Positions 25,441 to 39,109 of a DNA stretch of 64,000 nucleotides are shown here, piece by piece. The stretch comes from Camarhynchus parvulus (taxonomy: Eukaryota; Chordata; Aves; Passeriformes; Thraupidae), in the NCBI RefSeq assembly GCF_901933205.1, contig NC_044574.1, forward strand, positions 16,477,733-16,541,732, in the 5' to 3' direction. The translations under genes and the position numbers were made by a program. The notes beneath the pieces were generated by a model, which saw only the letters and a program-made list of their open reading frames with translations, searched no databases and was not told the DNA's origin. Numbering within the stretch: the stretch's first letter is position 1; every line of letters begins with the position of its first letter.

Positions 25441-26750
25441 AAAGAATGATTCTGTCATAATTATGCCTGTTGTTGTTCTCGGTCATATCTGTCTTCTGTG
25501 ACTGATAATCTATTCTCTGTCTGAATCCCAGTAAAGGCTTCAATCCACAAAATTACTTGCTCAGTTCTCAGTTTGTTAATATGTTTTTCTCAAAAGAAAA
25601 ATGGAGATTTTGGTGACAGTGATAGATTTCAAAATAAGGTATTCTAATTTACTAATATGATCATAATTTGTTTGGGAGTACTCTCACTCTCATGTTGTAG
25701 TAGCTAGCATTTAAAGAGAAATATTTCTTTTCTTCCCATATATCTCCCATGCCCCCCCCCTCCCCCGGCTTAGATATAACAATTTAAATCAGACAACTTC
25801 TGTTTTTTTCCATGTACTAGCTACACTAATCCACAAAATATAAAATTAATGAGATAAGAATTCAAGTCATCAGGGATTAAAACTTTCAAGTTGTAAAGCA
25901 CAGATCAAACTTTAAAGCTCCAAGGTAAGTTTAAAATATTATTCTCAGAATTCTGATAATATCAAGTTAAAAAGATACAAGGACTGCATTGCCAGAAAGC
26001 ACATAGATTGCCAGGGAGTAAGGAGTGCCTGCTTTGCATTAAATCCTTCAGCATGCGATGGCTTGACAGAATTTGTGTTGGCAAGGTTAATTGCATCAGA
26101 TTTCTAGTGTTGTATGGTTGAGAAGTTACTGTAATCCTTAAATACAGATTGAAGGAAAAACTAATAGAAGAAATAGAAAAGCATGTGGCCATGTGCTACA
26201 TTGTTAAAGGAGACTGGATAGGATTTCTGGCAACTGAATTTTGCTTGTAAGTAGGTCAGGAGTGGTTTGGCACACTCTTACTCAAGGCTGAAGAATCCCT
26301 TCTGTTTATGTACATTTCTTCACTTTGATTCCCCCCAGCTCCCCGTTTTATCATCTCAGAATATGTCACCTGTGTTAGCAATGAATGGTGTTCTCTCTCA
26401 AAAAACCAAAATTGATTGCATTTTTTTTAGCAGTAACAATTCTTTGTCTATGCTGGAGAGCCCCCTAGGCCCTTAGGACTAGCTGTGCACACGTCCTGTA
26501 TTCGAGTACTGCACTGCAGAGCTCTTGGTTAAAGTTGGTTTGCTTATCTAGAAGTCATCCAACTGCTTTACTTTCTTCCTCTATACTATAGTTTACCTCC
26601 CAATCTTAATTTCTTTCATATCCCTTAATTCTTAACATCTTTTCAAAGAACTGGTCATCCCAGGCTCTGGACATTGTGATGTGGATGATTCAGCTGTTGA
26701 GCAAAATGAGTTAATGACAGGTTTTGGCCAAGGTTGGTGTACTTGGTGTG
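25441..26750. other. AT-rich unique DNA, no gene seen
   Basis: Nothing recognisable apart from the poly-C tract at 25752-25766. Confidence 0.6.
25752..25766. repeat. poly-C tract
   Basis: Nine C, one T, five C. The opposite strand is G-rich. It is short, and a quadruplex would need four G-runs, which are not present. Confidence 0.85.
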
Positions 26751-26861
26751 AGGATGTGGTGCTTCAGGATAAGATTTAGTGGTGGACAGGGCAGTGTTGG
26801 GTTAACAGTTGGACCTGATGATCTTAGGGGTGTTTTCCACCCTTAATGATTCTATGATTAT
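26751..26861 (+). mobile_element. CR1 LINE 3' terminal fragment, sense
   Basis: It reads aggatgtggtgcttcagg, then tttagtggtggacagggcagtg, then ggttaacagttggacctgat and gatcttaggggtgttttccaccc. It ends in the octamer-type tail aatgattctatgatt. These blocks are the last ~110 bp of CR1 in the subgroup with a 'tttagtggtggac' 3' end, different from the 3'-end type at 1-448. It is strongly 5'-truncated. Confidence 0.88.
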
Positions 26862-29800
26862 CAACTATGCAGTATATCACAATGGGTACAGACAGCCTTT
26901 CCTGACAGAGATGTTGGCAATTCTTTCTTATGAATTCTCCTTGTACTCTATTTAAATGCAAGTCATATAAAGCAAGATTTACTAAGGGTTGAATTTGCCC
27001 TTTAAAATAGTCCAATGTGCTCTCTTGGCCTGTTTAATATTTGTAAAATAGTTGAATAATATATTAATTTTTTGCCTCTGGACTATTAGAAAGTCTTAAT
27101 TTCAGGCCTCTATCTTCTAAATCTTAGCTACCTTGGCATACTGCATTTTAGATTAAGTCTTCTCTAAATTTGTCTGTCCAAAGGAACAAACCTAAAGTAC
27201 CAAGGCACTGGTGCAATACTTTGTAAAAATTTAAGAGATCTCTAGGTAAAAATTACTGTCTGTGGAACTGTTTCTATGGTAGCAGCCTCTTGGCTGTTTC
27301 ATTGCTGCTTTCCAGACTAGATCTGGATAGAGCAGATGGCAAGTGGGTTGACATTTCGGTTTGAGTCATGCCAATTGAAATTGACAACCTCATGTTAAGT
27401 ATGCTAATCCTTAATTGGAAAGTATATCCCATTTGGGCTACTGAATTTGCTGAGCTTTCATTGACGAAAACTCTGTGGTAATCTCTTAGGATAAAACAGA
27501 CTCCAGAAGCAGGGCAAATTTTATCTCAAGAAAGATTCATTGGGAGGGACTGTTATGATGCTTAAGATCAGAAAGGAGTTGTTTTGTTGGGTGGTATTTG
27601 TTGTATAGGCTTCTTTTGTGAGGATTTAAATTTTTTCTTTTGTTTAAGGAAGAATGCCTTTTTGGACTTGAGGACAGTGTTTAGTGAGGCCATAGGCATG
27701 CTGGACAAACCTCAAAATCTTGAAAGTTTGGCTTATGTTGATACCTTGAATTTTTGAAAGTGGACTCAAAGCCATGAATCCTATAGGGGCTACTCCTGCT
27801 GCTCAGAGAACTGATAATTCCAAGCAGTAGGCTGCAACCTATCTTCACATATTTTCAGTAAGGATATTAAATACTTGTTAGGCTGAAGACACTGAATCCT
27901 ATGCTCGTGTAGCTGTTATAAACAAAAAATATAGAGCAGGATGTCCCCCCTTTTTCCTATGAAGATTCTTGAAGGACAGATAGAATAAATTGACTCAAAT
28001 GTTTGGGGAAGGATAGAAAAAATCATTGTAATGCAATTTTTTTGCAGTATGAATGGGAAATTGAAACAGCAGTTGTGTTCTTTTTTTAAATGACTAACCT
28101 TAAAGGAGCAGCTGATATTCTGCAGTTTAACCTTCTTAAGTTCTTCTCCTTTACTCCTCACACTTAGCAACTTCTCCAGTCTCTCATTTGCAGAAGACAA
28201 GGGCATGCTTTCAAAGCACTTGAATTTTCTCATTTGAAATCAACAGATCAGTTTTCTACAGATCTCTGCTACAGATCTCTGCTAACCCAGCTACAGAGAG
28301 CTGGTCACATGTAATTGACATGCCTAAGGCATAAAAAACTACTTGTTAAAATACTGTGGCAAAATTTGACTTGTTGCTTGTGCAAACCTAGCAAAATATT
28401 TAAAAGGTCTACCACTCTCCATTTACACTGTGGCTCTGATTTTTGTGATGCTGTGATTGCTGCATGTCTGGCAAATTTCTCACCCATGCTTTGGCTGGAT
28501 CTGTGCTGGCTCTGCATAGTGTTTCTCTTCTGTGGCTAGAGTAAGCCATATGGATTAAAGTCTGTGGTTTGGCAGATAAAACCTATGAGAACCTATGTCT
28601 TTTGCCAATGCAATATAATACATCTATTAAATAGTCCTGGTGTTAGATAAAAGAACAGTGTAATACCCCTTTCATCTCAGACTGTGTAATGAAGGTACAC
28701 TTCAAGTTTTCTCTGGGTCCTGTAGCTGCTACATGGAAGCCAGGAGTCAGAAGTCCTGATGGCCCACAGGCAGGGGCCATTTGAATTCCCCTTTTTCAGG
28801 CAGTCCGGCAGTTGATGGGTCTATAGATAAAAGGTTAGGAGGGTTACATGCCTCTTGTCATTTATCCTATGGTGTCTGCAACTGTAGGTAGCCTTGAAGA
28901 TTATGACCAGTTTATTCAAGGATCTCAGCCTGCTGTAGTCTGGCTAACAGACAAGAATGTCTGAGAGTGGACGGGGACAGCTGATAGTTTGATGGGAAGC
29001 ACCAAAGATGCAAATCAATAAACATGCTTTTTTTATTAAGCAAATGAGGCTTGGGCCTCTGTGACTACCTTTCTTGAGTTCAATCTCTACACTTAACCAT
29101 CCACAAAAGAGAATTAAATTATATATATGCTGTGCATAACTTACTGATGAGCAGAATGAGTCCTATACAAAAGTATTTACCATTGTGACTGCAGCTGCAG
29201 AATTGGGCACACTTTCAGCTTTCAGATGAGAAGAAACATGACTGGAAAAAGAAATGAAACCTGGCTGAAGCCCCTTGCAGAGGAATGCTTCAGTAAGCTG
29301 GTTTATATTTTTTCTACTTTGTTCTACTCCAGGAACTTGCTGGAGAAGAACCTAACAATTCCATATTCATAGAGAGATTTGGTATCATTTCAGTCTGTTT
29401 TAATTGTTTTTAATTCAATCTTGTTCTACAGGTGCTTTGTGAACAGAAATGATAGATAAGTATTAAGAAATAATGAAAAACAATATTAAGTATAACAGTA
29501 TTAATGATTGCAGATTAATAGATCAGACAATATTTAAGTTTTCAGAGGATTTCTATTTTGATTAATTGGTGTTATATATTTAGAGTTCTGAATACAAGTT
29601 GTTCCAATAAAAATGTAGCTTGTAGAAGTGTTAGGGATCTGAAAGAATCATGGAATCTCAGGCAGTCTCATTACTTATTTTGAATTTCATCTCCACCTTT
29701 GATCATATTTTTATTGCTATTTAGGTTATAATCCAGTAGCTTCTAAGAAATATTCAGTGTGTTAAATATTATGTAGGTGCATAATTTTACCTCCCCAGAA

Positions 29801-31399
29801 CAAGTTTGGAAACAGAACAATGACTTCTATGCAGTAAGGAACTGTAATCTGAAATCATTTGCGCCTACTAGCAGAACCATAAAAGACCTAAGCAGCACAT
29901 GTCAAATTATTTTAAAACACTGTATATGTATGATTTGTTTTACCCATTTTGGTTACTGTTACATTTTATAATCTTCAGTAAATGCATATTTTTATATACC
30001 TTAGGGTGTAATTTAGAAATTAAGGCACACATCTTAATTCAGAGGTGCAGGTCCATAAAGACTTGGTATATGGAAACTGCACCTAGAGCATGACAAGTGC
30101 CCGGTGGATGTGATGACAGATTTGTATAAAGAACAGCCAAAACTCTAGAAGATGACAAGAACAAAAGTTCAAGGATTGCTTTGAACTTCTTAACACTTTG
30201 GACTTAAAGGAACTGATTCCTTGTGATCTCTGAAGAGACCAGAACTCTCAGAGCATGGAGTGGTGAGATTCTGTTATAGCACACCACTGTTCAGAATTCC
30301 CTAGCTGTATATATACTTAGGAAAGCTCATCTGTTAGTTGACAGCTTATAGCCCTAGTAATCTTCCTTGCTGAATATTCACTCATCCAGTACCCTGATGT
30401 AGGACTTTGGGACCAGCTGGAAGTCTGTTTCAGTTTTAATTTAAAGTAAGCACGTTAAAAGATATCAAATACAGGTATCTGACTTCAAGGGTGAAATATC
30501 TTATATGAAAGACAGATTGGAAAAGTTTAAAATGAAGGTTTTGAAAATAGATCCCTTCTCTGCTCTGCTCACTCCTGGTGGAGTATTTCTCCCCCCTCAT
30601 GTCTGAATTCATTGGTGAGGAACTTTCTCAGACTCCTGTGGTTGCAGCAAACTACATAGAGCCCTGCCTCTGATCTTGGGAAAATTTCCTTCTTTGTCTT
30701 CTTTTGATTCTGGATTGTCTCTATTTACAAGCAGATTCCTTGGTTTCCCTCAGAGGAAATACAAGTTTTGCCCTCAGCCTTTCTTCTGTCTGCAAACAGA
30801 GAAACTTCTCTCACCTCTAGTATGTTTATTAGGGCTAGACCCCTCTCGAGGGTTTGCCTGACTTTTGATGAAGTAATCAAAGTAACTTCTTCCTTGCTGT
30901 CCTATTGTGGCATTTTTAAATAAAACAAAATATTAATTGCAAATAAACCAAGGCACTAGGTTTTGCACCCCTCAGTATTTACTACCAGGCACACAGATTT
31001 GAACTGAGGTGCAACTGGCATCATTCAGTCAAGTTCCAGTCAGGGAGTATGTGTTTCCTCCTTGCAGTGTATTGTGCAATTATAAATGCAAATATATTTA
31101 TAACTTTTGAACAGCTGTAACCTCTGAAAAACCATTTTTATGTCAGTCTGCTCAACAACAGCACCTGGGATTTAATCACCCAGTGATTAAATACATGGCT
31201 TGCCGCTGCTATGCTCTTGTATGATCCTGCTGAGGGGAGGTATAGGCTCTCCAGGTGTGTACTGTGGCTGAAAGGGAAAGTAAGGTGTTCAGCTTAGCTT
31301 CGTGTTTCAAAATACTGTTATGGTTCATGCTTTCACCTGTTATCCCATATTTCAAAAACTGCCACATTTTTGTAGATATGTTTGAGTGTGTGCCTGGTT
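26862..31399. other. AT-rich unique DNA, no gene seen
   Basis: No gene or identified repeat family. It contains a small tandem duplication at 28256-28284. Two overlapping short frames on opposite strands at 28.3-28.5 kb are not supported by any domain. Confidence 0.6.
28256..28284. repeat. tandem duplication, 13 bp x 2
   Basis: ctacagatctctg is repeated exactly at 28256-28268 and 28269-28281, followed by cta. Confidence 0.85.
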
Positions 31400-31680
31400 T
31401 TAGCAATTCTCTGCAATCCCTGGCCAGGACTTTCCACAGTCTGCCCGTGGCCCAGGATTCTGTTTCACTCCCCTGAATCTGACAGTTCTTGCCCCAGTGA
31501 CACTACAAGAGGGTTGGTCCCCAGTCCCCCCCTGCCCTGGAGTCCTGCTGAGCCCAGGTGCCGTGGCCATGGGCTTGTCCAAGGGCTGGGTCAAAGCCTC
31601 AGGCTGCCCAGCTTCCTGCTGCTGCAGCAGGATGGGCAGGAACATGCCTGGCTGACTGGCACACTGTGGATTGCTTTGCT
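31400..31680. other. GC-rich unclassified segment
   Basis: This stretch is markedly GC-richer than its neighbours. It has C-rich runs (ccagtccccccctgccctgg) and CTG/CAG-rich sequence near 31610-31630. Frames stay open on both strands (plus 31382-31714, minus 31400-31645), which is a common effect of high GC. The composition resembles LTR or other repeat-derived inserts, but I found no TG...CA ends with a matching duplication and no family match. Confidence 0.4.
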
Positions 31681-34600
31681 GAGTTTGTGTAAGTTACTTA
31701 ATTTGTTTAATTGACTAGGCCTAACTTTCATGAAATTGCACAAGAATTATTCACAGCTAATGATATCTTGACTATATTATTTTGTGTGCTTTTGTATATG
31801 CATATGTATAGAATACACAATATTCTTAGGCATTTTGTAGTGGCCATTATATTTTTAACCAACTCATTTATAAGGGACACATTTAAACAACAGTAAACCC
31901 TACTATAGAATATTAATGGATGTTGTTTCCACATGTAGCTCAAATACTGGGACATTCTTCTATACTTTTGTGTGTCAACACATGGAACAATACTCCTAAG
32001 AAGATTTATTGTCTTGTCAAAAGCCACAGTTAAACCAGCTAAAACTGAATAGCAATTAAGACAATTCATTCTGGAAACATTTTGCACTGTATTTACAGCA
32101 TTTTACAAATGCTTCCATAATACTTTGTCAGTTCCTGCCATGTAGAAGTTGGATAACTCTACCAGAAATATACTGGAATTAAAATCCATAAGGAAGAAAC
32201 ATTGCCTTGTATGGGAAAGAGAGTTCTGATAGGAAAAAAAGTCAATTGTTTTTTTCCTAGACAGGAAGTTAGTTTCATACTAAGGAGATTCTCTGTGTGC
32301 CAATTACTTTTAAAGAAATGTCTTAAGTCATTGCTTCATTGTAATTCTTGGGCTGAATTAAATTTATGCAAATGAAGGTGCCATGGATTAATATATTAGC
32401 AGCAAAACAATACCATAAAGATCTTTTGGAAAGGAAGGAAATCAAAGAGACTATGAAACATAACATGAACTAGAGGAAAAAGTCATAATAGAGATTACAG
32501 AAAATATATGAGGAACCTAACTGGAATAAAAGCTTGTCACCAGGAAAAAATGCTCACCATAACAAACTTTTGCTGCAGCTGTTTATACTTTCAAGGTTAT
32601 TTCCTTAGTCCATTGTTCAGCCTTCTGTCAGTAAACATTATTTACTTTCATATCCATTTATCTTTAACATCTGAAGAAAGGTTTATTTAAATAACAGACC
32701 TACTATTGAAATTCTATGGGTATGTTCACTTCACATAAAAGACATGGAGAAAGATGACCCCTGATCTTTCAAATGTTTTATTTCCATAAGCTTTCAGGTA
32801 GAATATGGGGTAAAGGAAAGGAAGATGCTTAGATTGAAAAATTTACTTAAAATTGAATGTATAATTCAGAGTAAAATATCTTATAGTACACTTGGCTTCA
32901 TCTTGGACTAAGATAATAAATCTAAGAAGCTTCAGAACAGAGCTTTCAAATTCTGAGTATCTTTAAGACTGATATTTTAGTTTTGATTTCTTTCATTATT
33001 AAAGTTGAGTGATGACAAAGCCAAAGCATTGCTACAAAATAGATTTGCCATTTTGGATGAACTGTTTCCTTAAAAAAATCTGAATCCTGATTGTCCCCTA
33101 AAACTTGTACTGCTATTAGTGTGAACACTCTGATTGTACTTTATCATAATAAGGCTTTAACTCTGCAGTTAGTGAAACAATGGAGCATCTATGGCAGGTT
33201 TCTAGAGCACTTCCTCTTTAATCCCATTCCCTGTGTCTTTCAGGTGAAGTTTTCAGGAGAAAGTGGTGGTATTTTTTTACATATTTTTGAGGAGTCTGTA
33301 TTTGAGTATATGAGTACAGTTGATGAACATGAGTAGAACATTCTCTCTATTGTTTGGACTATCTCTAGGATTGAATCTTCACCTAAAAGGAGATTTGGTC
33401 CCTAGTGAAGCAGTTGGGTTCTGTATCAGTGTAAAGTACTGCTTTAGTTTTCTCTTACACTGGGTTTTCAGAATTTTAAATAGGAAAAAGCATTCTTGTT
33501 CTAAACTAAGCTTGTCCACAAATGGAAACTATATGTTTGTCATTATCTATTTGACTGTGCTGGTATTTTTAGTGCCAGTAATGTCCATTGTAAGTAAGAG
33601 CTATTCAACATAAACTTGAAGAGTGAGGGTTGCCCAGCAGTATTGGAGTAATTTTTATTCTCCACCCAGATATATGGATGGTTCTTATAAGATAGGCTTC
33701 CACAGGAAATCAGTAGTTTGGTTTTCAGATTACCCCCACTGAGATTTTGGAATTTGAAATGATCCTTCAGGTCCCACTGTGGCTCATGCTTCACTTGGCA
33801 TCTGTCAAGGCTCTGTCTGTGTAGAGCTCAGGAGCTGCAGTGGTTTTCCTCCTGCACCCCAGCCTGAACAATTACTGGCCAGCAAGCACCATTGTTTCTC
33901 ATGATGCCATGGAGTTAAAATAGCTCCAAGCTGTTGAGGACCCCTCTTGCCTGTCCACATCCAAACCATCTGGCTAGGCAAAACTGAAAGATCAGGAGGT
34001 CAGCATAGATGTTCAAATTACTCTTACTGAGTCTTTGGAGCCTCTCAGGTCCCAGCTGTCTGGGATCTCAGCCAGCACAAAACCCATGTGGGAATTTTCT
34101 GCCCAGTGTGAAAGCCAAAGGTAGAAACATTTTGTGTCCTGAATGAGCTCCTGATAAATCAAAAGGTAGATGAAAACACCAAATTAATTATATATATATA
34201 AAAGAGAAAAAAGCACTGGTTTCTAGATTAGTCATTGCTCATGGGAGGTCTGACTCATGAACACTTAAGGCTTGGGGATGTAACACTGCAGTGTGCATTC
34301 TGTTTCATACATAAAACTTGTATTCATGCAAAGTAACCATTGAAAAGTTATCCAGCTTGAAGTCCAAATTCAGAGTCAGAGTTGAAAACTCAGATTGAGC
34401 ATTGGCAATTGTGTTATGCTTTAAAATTACGCGTTAGAGATTACAGGGTAACACAAACTCTATTTCCCTGCTCAGAAAATGACAATCTGGTTAATCTCTG
34501 TAGCTCCCATCTAAAGTTTCTCAAAAGTAGGGGAGAGAGTGGGGTGCCATGAGACTGCAAAGGGGAGTGGCTGTCATGTACAGTGAATGGCCCAGAGGGA

Positions 34601-36299
34601 TACAAGCCAGCACTGTAATGCCAGGTGTTAAATAGTGCTGCATGGACTAGATGAGCCTGTTTGTGTGACTTTGAGCTGCCAAAAACTGGCTCTCAGCCTT
34701 GCCACACTTGCCCTTTTGTATTACCTGTGTGACCTTTGCAGTGCCCACCACACCCACGCTGTCCTCCATTGTACAGTACTGGGGTAGGATGGCTCTCCCC
34801 TCCAGAGCTGCTGCTGAAGTCTTCCTGTGTGAGGCTGTGTCGGAAGAACCAAGTGGTCAGACAGCAGTTTTCCTGGTTTTAATGTCTTTCAGCCTCCTCC
34901 TGAGTTCTCTTGGCATCAGTTTATTTATCTGAGGCTTGCGATATGGTGCCATTTAAACACAAAGTTTTCTCAATAGCTGAGGTCTGGAACTGTGAGCCGC
35001 TGACACTGTTTGGAGGATTTCTCCAAATGGGAGACTGAGAGAATTGCTCTGATGATGCATTTCACCATTTCCAAGAGCCATTCTCATCTTTGCAGCTGGA
35101 CATGGGATCCTGATGTTTGCCACATCTATTGTTGGTCTTCATCCTTTTGGCTTTAAGTGATAGAGCACTAGAGCCTAAGACAACAGGTCTTCTTGTTGTC
35201 AGCTTGTTCAAGGAGAATTACCCCACCTATGCTCTTAAATATACTCAAAGGTATTTGACTATAGTGTTTGTGAATTTAATCAATTCAAAACATGCATGCA
35301 CAAAAGTTGGGGTATATTTAACACCTTTCTTAGTATGATACAGAATGTCTTCCAGCTCTCTTTATTAACTTCAGAGGTAAGACTATTAGCTGTGAGTAAT
35401 TGTCTCAACTTTGGTACAAAAGCTGAAACCAGACCTGAACTGGGAGATATAAAGTAGTGAAAGCATGTGATATTTCTTGAGGGGAAAAGAAATTCCTCAC
35501 ATTTCACCATTAGACTAAAGAGTGTAAAACTGTGAATGATGCCCACAGCAGATTGTTTTCTGGCCTTGTAGATCATCCAAGTGAAATTAAACTGCTAGAA
35601 TAGGTAGGCAAATGACAGCTTGAATATCCAGTAAGCCTAGTGGAATGTCTTTTATTTTGTCTTGGTTTGGGGGAATTTAGGTCCTGTGTTGCTCCTCACT
35701 TTGTGAGTAGAGACAGTGACTCTCTGAACAATGAGAAAGCGAGAAGGAAAACTATTGGTGCAAGAGAGCATGAACAATTGATCCATATAGGTCATTAGTC
35801 TTGACATTTGTTTGATCGCTTTCTTTATGCAAATTCACTACAACTTGAAAAATTACTTATGTTATTCAGGAAGGTAGAAGCCTAACTGAACTATGTGATA
35901 TTGCAACATGCCTGGTTACTTAAGCTGTTGTTTCTCAAAAAAAGGATTCCTAGGTATTCAAAATCATTAGAATACAACCATTGTTTGCTTAATATCTGGG
36001 GGGTTATTTTTCTTTTTTTCTCTTTTTCTTTTCAATTTTATTTTTTCCCAAGTACCAAATATTTCCATTTATTTAGTGATGTGAAAAGAATTAAGGAACT
36101 GTATTATCTTAGTACTAAAATATTTGAGCTACAGAAAAGACTGATGCTAACCTTAAAGTTTAATTATTTTTATTAATGGCTTTGTTTTCTAATGCTTGTA
36201 AAGTTTATTCTATTGTTTAAAAAAGAGCACTGTATTTTGGGTACAATACAATGCAATTTTAAAATAAATCCCAAACTCTGAATTTCTTCTTGAGTTGAT
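31681..36299. other. unique DNA, no gene seen
   Basis: AT-rich to about 33.78 kb, more GC-balanced between about 33.8 and 35.1 kb, then AT-rich again. I see no recognisable gene or transposon. Octamer-type ATGCAAAT motifs occur at 32366-32373 and 35827-35834, about as often as chance allows. Confidence 0.55.
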
Positions 36300-36620
36300 G
36301 AATAGCATTTTAATTTGACTGGGCTGCTCCAAAGCTCAGTTGGTGTATGAAGAAGTAATGAAACAGTAGATGGCGCTCAATTATCTGCAGGATTTTTAAT
36401 CCCTTTTTAGAAACTGTAAAACCTATTCTCTTCAAATCAAAGTAAGGGTAAATTTGTGGCATCAGTGCTATAAATTACATCATTCTAATATTCAGTAAAG
36501 GGGTCTGCTAAACAAGGAGCAGGCTCATTAGATATTAGAAGACTGCTCAAACTGCGATTATTTTTTTCCAGTGCAAATGCTGTTGAAAAGTACATTTGTC
36601 AGTTTACTGTGAAACATCCT
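36300..36620. other. candidate conserved non-coding block
   Basis: A compact, complex stretch with few homopolymers. It carries the CTCF-type site at 36364-36376, TAAT-type cores and no open frame of note. It is a candidate only, judged on sequence texture. Cross-species alignment would decide. Confidence 0.3.
36364..36376 (+). promoter_or_regulatory. CTCF-type core motif
   Basis: cagtagatggcgc satisfies every position of the CASYAGRKGGCRS core, and the extended form mismatches only at the first C (acagtagatggcgct). The core orientation is plus. Occupancy depends on chromatin and methylation and cannot be read from sequence. Confidence 0.4.
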
Positions 36621-39083
36621 CCCTTATATTCTTGTTTGTTTATTTGTTCAGCTTTGGAATTAGTTACTGTTCTTTGGTTTTGTTATCAAATATCATAGTA
36701 GTAGTCTCAACTATTAAAGTTTTCTAATAAGGAGGTAAAATATTTGGCTTGACCGCAAAATGGTATCTAATACATCTACTGTGTTTTAATGAGGAAACAA
36801 TTTTTAAGATTTAAAAAAAATTCTTGTTAAAAATAATTTTCTGCTGTTCAATCTATAGTATGGGCTGTTTCTATAAAATGAAATTAGGGGAGATGAAATC
36901 TATCTCTCCCAGTATTTTCCAGTGACAAAAGAATTCTCACCTACGGTCTAATGTGGTCCTGTAGAGAAATTCCCTTTTGTACGATGGAGAATTCAGAGCT
37001 ACTTTGCTTTACAATTCTTAATATGAAGTTCTGAGCCAAGAGTAATGTCTTAAGAGGGAAGATGGATGAAAGTTAAGGATTCTAGCCTGGACTTCAGAAA
37101 TTCAAGTTCAGTTCTTTTCTGCCCTTAAAAATGACCTGTGTGGCCTTGGATAACTTCTAAATACTCAGAGAATGCAGTGCCAATGGCCACAGGTCTCAGC
37201 CTGTGATGAAGATATGTACCTTAATCCCTCTGTGCCCAAATCCTCCACTTGTAAGATGGAAAAACTAAGATGGCTCTGCTTGTAAGCATGAATGTTACAC
37301 AGTACAGCTGTTACTGTACTGAAGGGTTGGAGGCAGAACCAAGTACCTAAAATTGATATCTAACTCAATCTATTTGAGGGACTGGTGATGAGGGAAGCTC
37401 TGTCCTGTAGGGCACAATGATTGCACTTCTATGTGTATTCTAATCAATCCCCCTAAAATGTAAAAAATATGGACAAAAGTACTGATTTTTCTCTTCTGTA
37501 GGAGGTTTTTTTGAAAGATACTATGCAAAGTTATAGTTTACTAAAATTCAGTGGGAACTAAGTTCTGCTACTCTCCTTTGAAAATTCTCTGAACATATAA
37601 AGAATCAGCAAAAACTCTGGTAATCAGAATTTGATTTTATGCATTCCTATATTTTTATTTTTTTTAAAAAAACTTATTTATTGTAAAAAAAACTATTGTA
37701 TTGCATTTTCAGTGAAAAGAAATCTTGATGGCTGTCCTAATTTCTAATTAAGACTATCCAATTTCCTTTTTCTGTTTTAATATTCCACTCAATCTTCAGC
37801 TTCATTGCACAATTTCAGATGGCTACCAGATTTGGAATGATTTAACCTTATGCATTGTTGATGCCAGTTCTTCCTCCTCTGAGATACCATGTTCTGTAAT
37901 GGCGTCATTTTCCAAGTTATTTCTCATGTGAGGTGTTTGCTTTCCAGGCTCCTGTTCGTGTCCAAGATGTCTGTTTTCTCTCTTCAATCAATGTTTTCAT
38001 TGCAAAAACATCTGAGCTGGCCCACTGGTTTAGCTTCTAACTAGAAGCACTGGAAACATGACTGTCAGACTTGTCATAAACTGGAAATGCTCCTGTCTTT
38101 GTGTTGACATTGGCACTCAAACTGCTGCACTGAAACAATAAAAACTGGACCCAAAGGAAACAGGAAGTAAAATCGAGTTTTAGAGCAAAATGAGAAAAAC
38201 TTGTTTCTAAGAAACAGAATTTCTTATAAAATGTCCACAGTTGTGATTTTTTGGGGGGAAGAAAGCCTTATATGAAAGTGTTCTCTTAGTCGAAAGATCT
38301 GCCAAAGTTGGCAAGGAACAGAATATCAAAATGTGTGGTGAGTTTTCCTTCTCTATAAGTCAAAGCATTGTGCTTCTAACACTGAATTACCACAGCAGGT
38401 CCTGTCACCTCTGGGACCACTCTGTACCTCTTTTCTTGCCTCAGGGTCATCTTGTCCTTTTTAGATTAGGAGGTATCTTTTTCCTTTTTGCACATTTCTG
38501 ATGTCCAACTCCTTCTGGGTAATACTGCAAACCAACAGCAAAAATTGTTGTGACATAAAAAAAGGGAAAATTCTGTTATTGCAGTGGCAGTATCAGTTAA
38601 GAAATGTTAAGTGGTGCTCCCTTGGTGCAACTCAGTAAAATAAAACAAACAATGTTTTGACAAATACACAGGAGCAAGTTTGGGCAGTTTTCCTTGTAGC
38701 TCTGAGGGTATATTTTGCAGAAAAAACAAGACAAGCATGGCTGAAATATTTTCAAACCTATTCATAGGGGAATATTAATCTCCAGGAAGCACAATAAACA
38801 CAGACTTTGATTTCCTTTTCCTTCCTTTTATAGACAACCCAAGAAATGCTGCAGAAAATGAGGAAACCAGAAGCCAGACAGGAAGCAATATACAGAAACT
38901 GAAGCACTGCAGGTCTTGTTAGCCTTAGATAACCATATGGCCCTACAGAAACCATAGAATAACAGCCATCCTAATTATAGATAAGTGATGAAAGGAAGCT
39001 TAACATTAGCATTAACCCCATTAAAACAGCAGCTGAGGCAATCTCATCACAGTGGAAAAATGCAGCAGGAGTTGAAAGGAATT

Positions 39084-39109
39084 TAGGTATAATTTAGGAA
39101 TTATACCTA
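39084..39109. repeat. perfect inverted repeat: 11-bp stem, 4-base loop
   Basis: taggtataatt (39084-39094) pairs with aattataccta (39099-39109) around the loop tagg. All pairs are Watson-Crick but the stem is AT-rich. Confidence 0.88.

Noticed and set aside
29644..29665. aatcatggaatctcagg as a CR1 tail
   Set aside because: It resembles the octamer tail for a few bases only and no CR1 body follows.
32366..32373. Octamer ATGCAAAT sites (also at 35827 and on the minus strand at 45542)
   Set aside because: An 8-bp motif is expected about this often by chance in the window. There is no clustering or context to support function.
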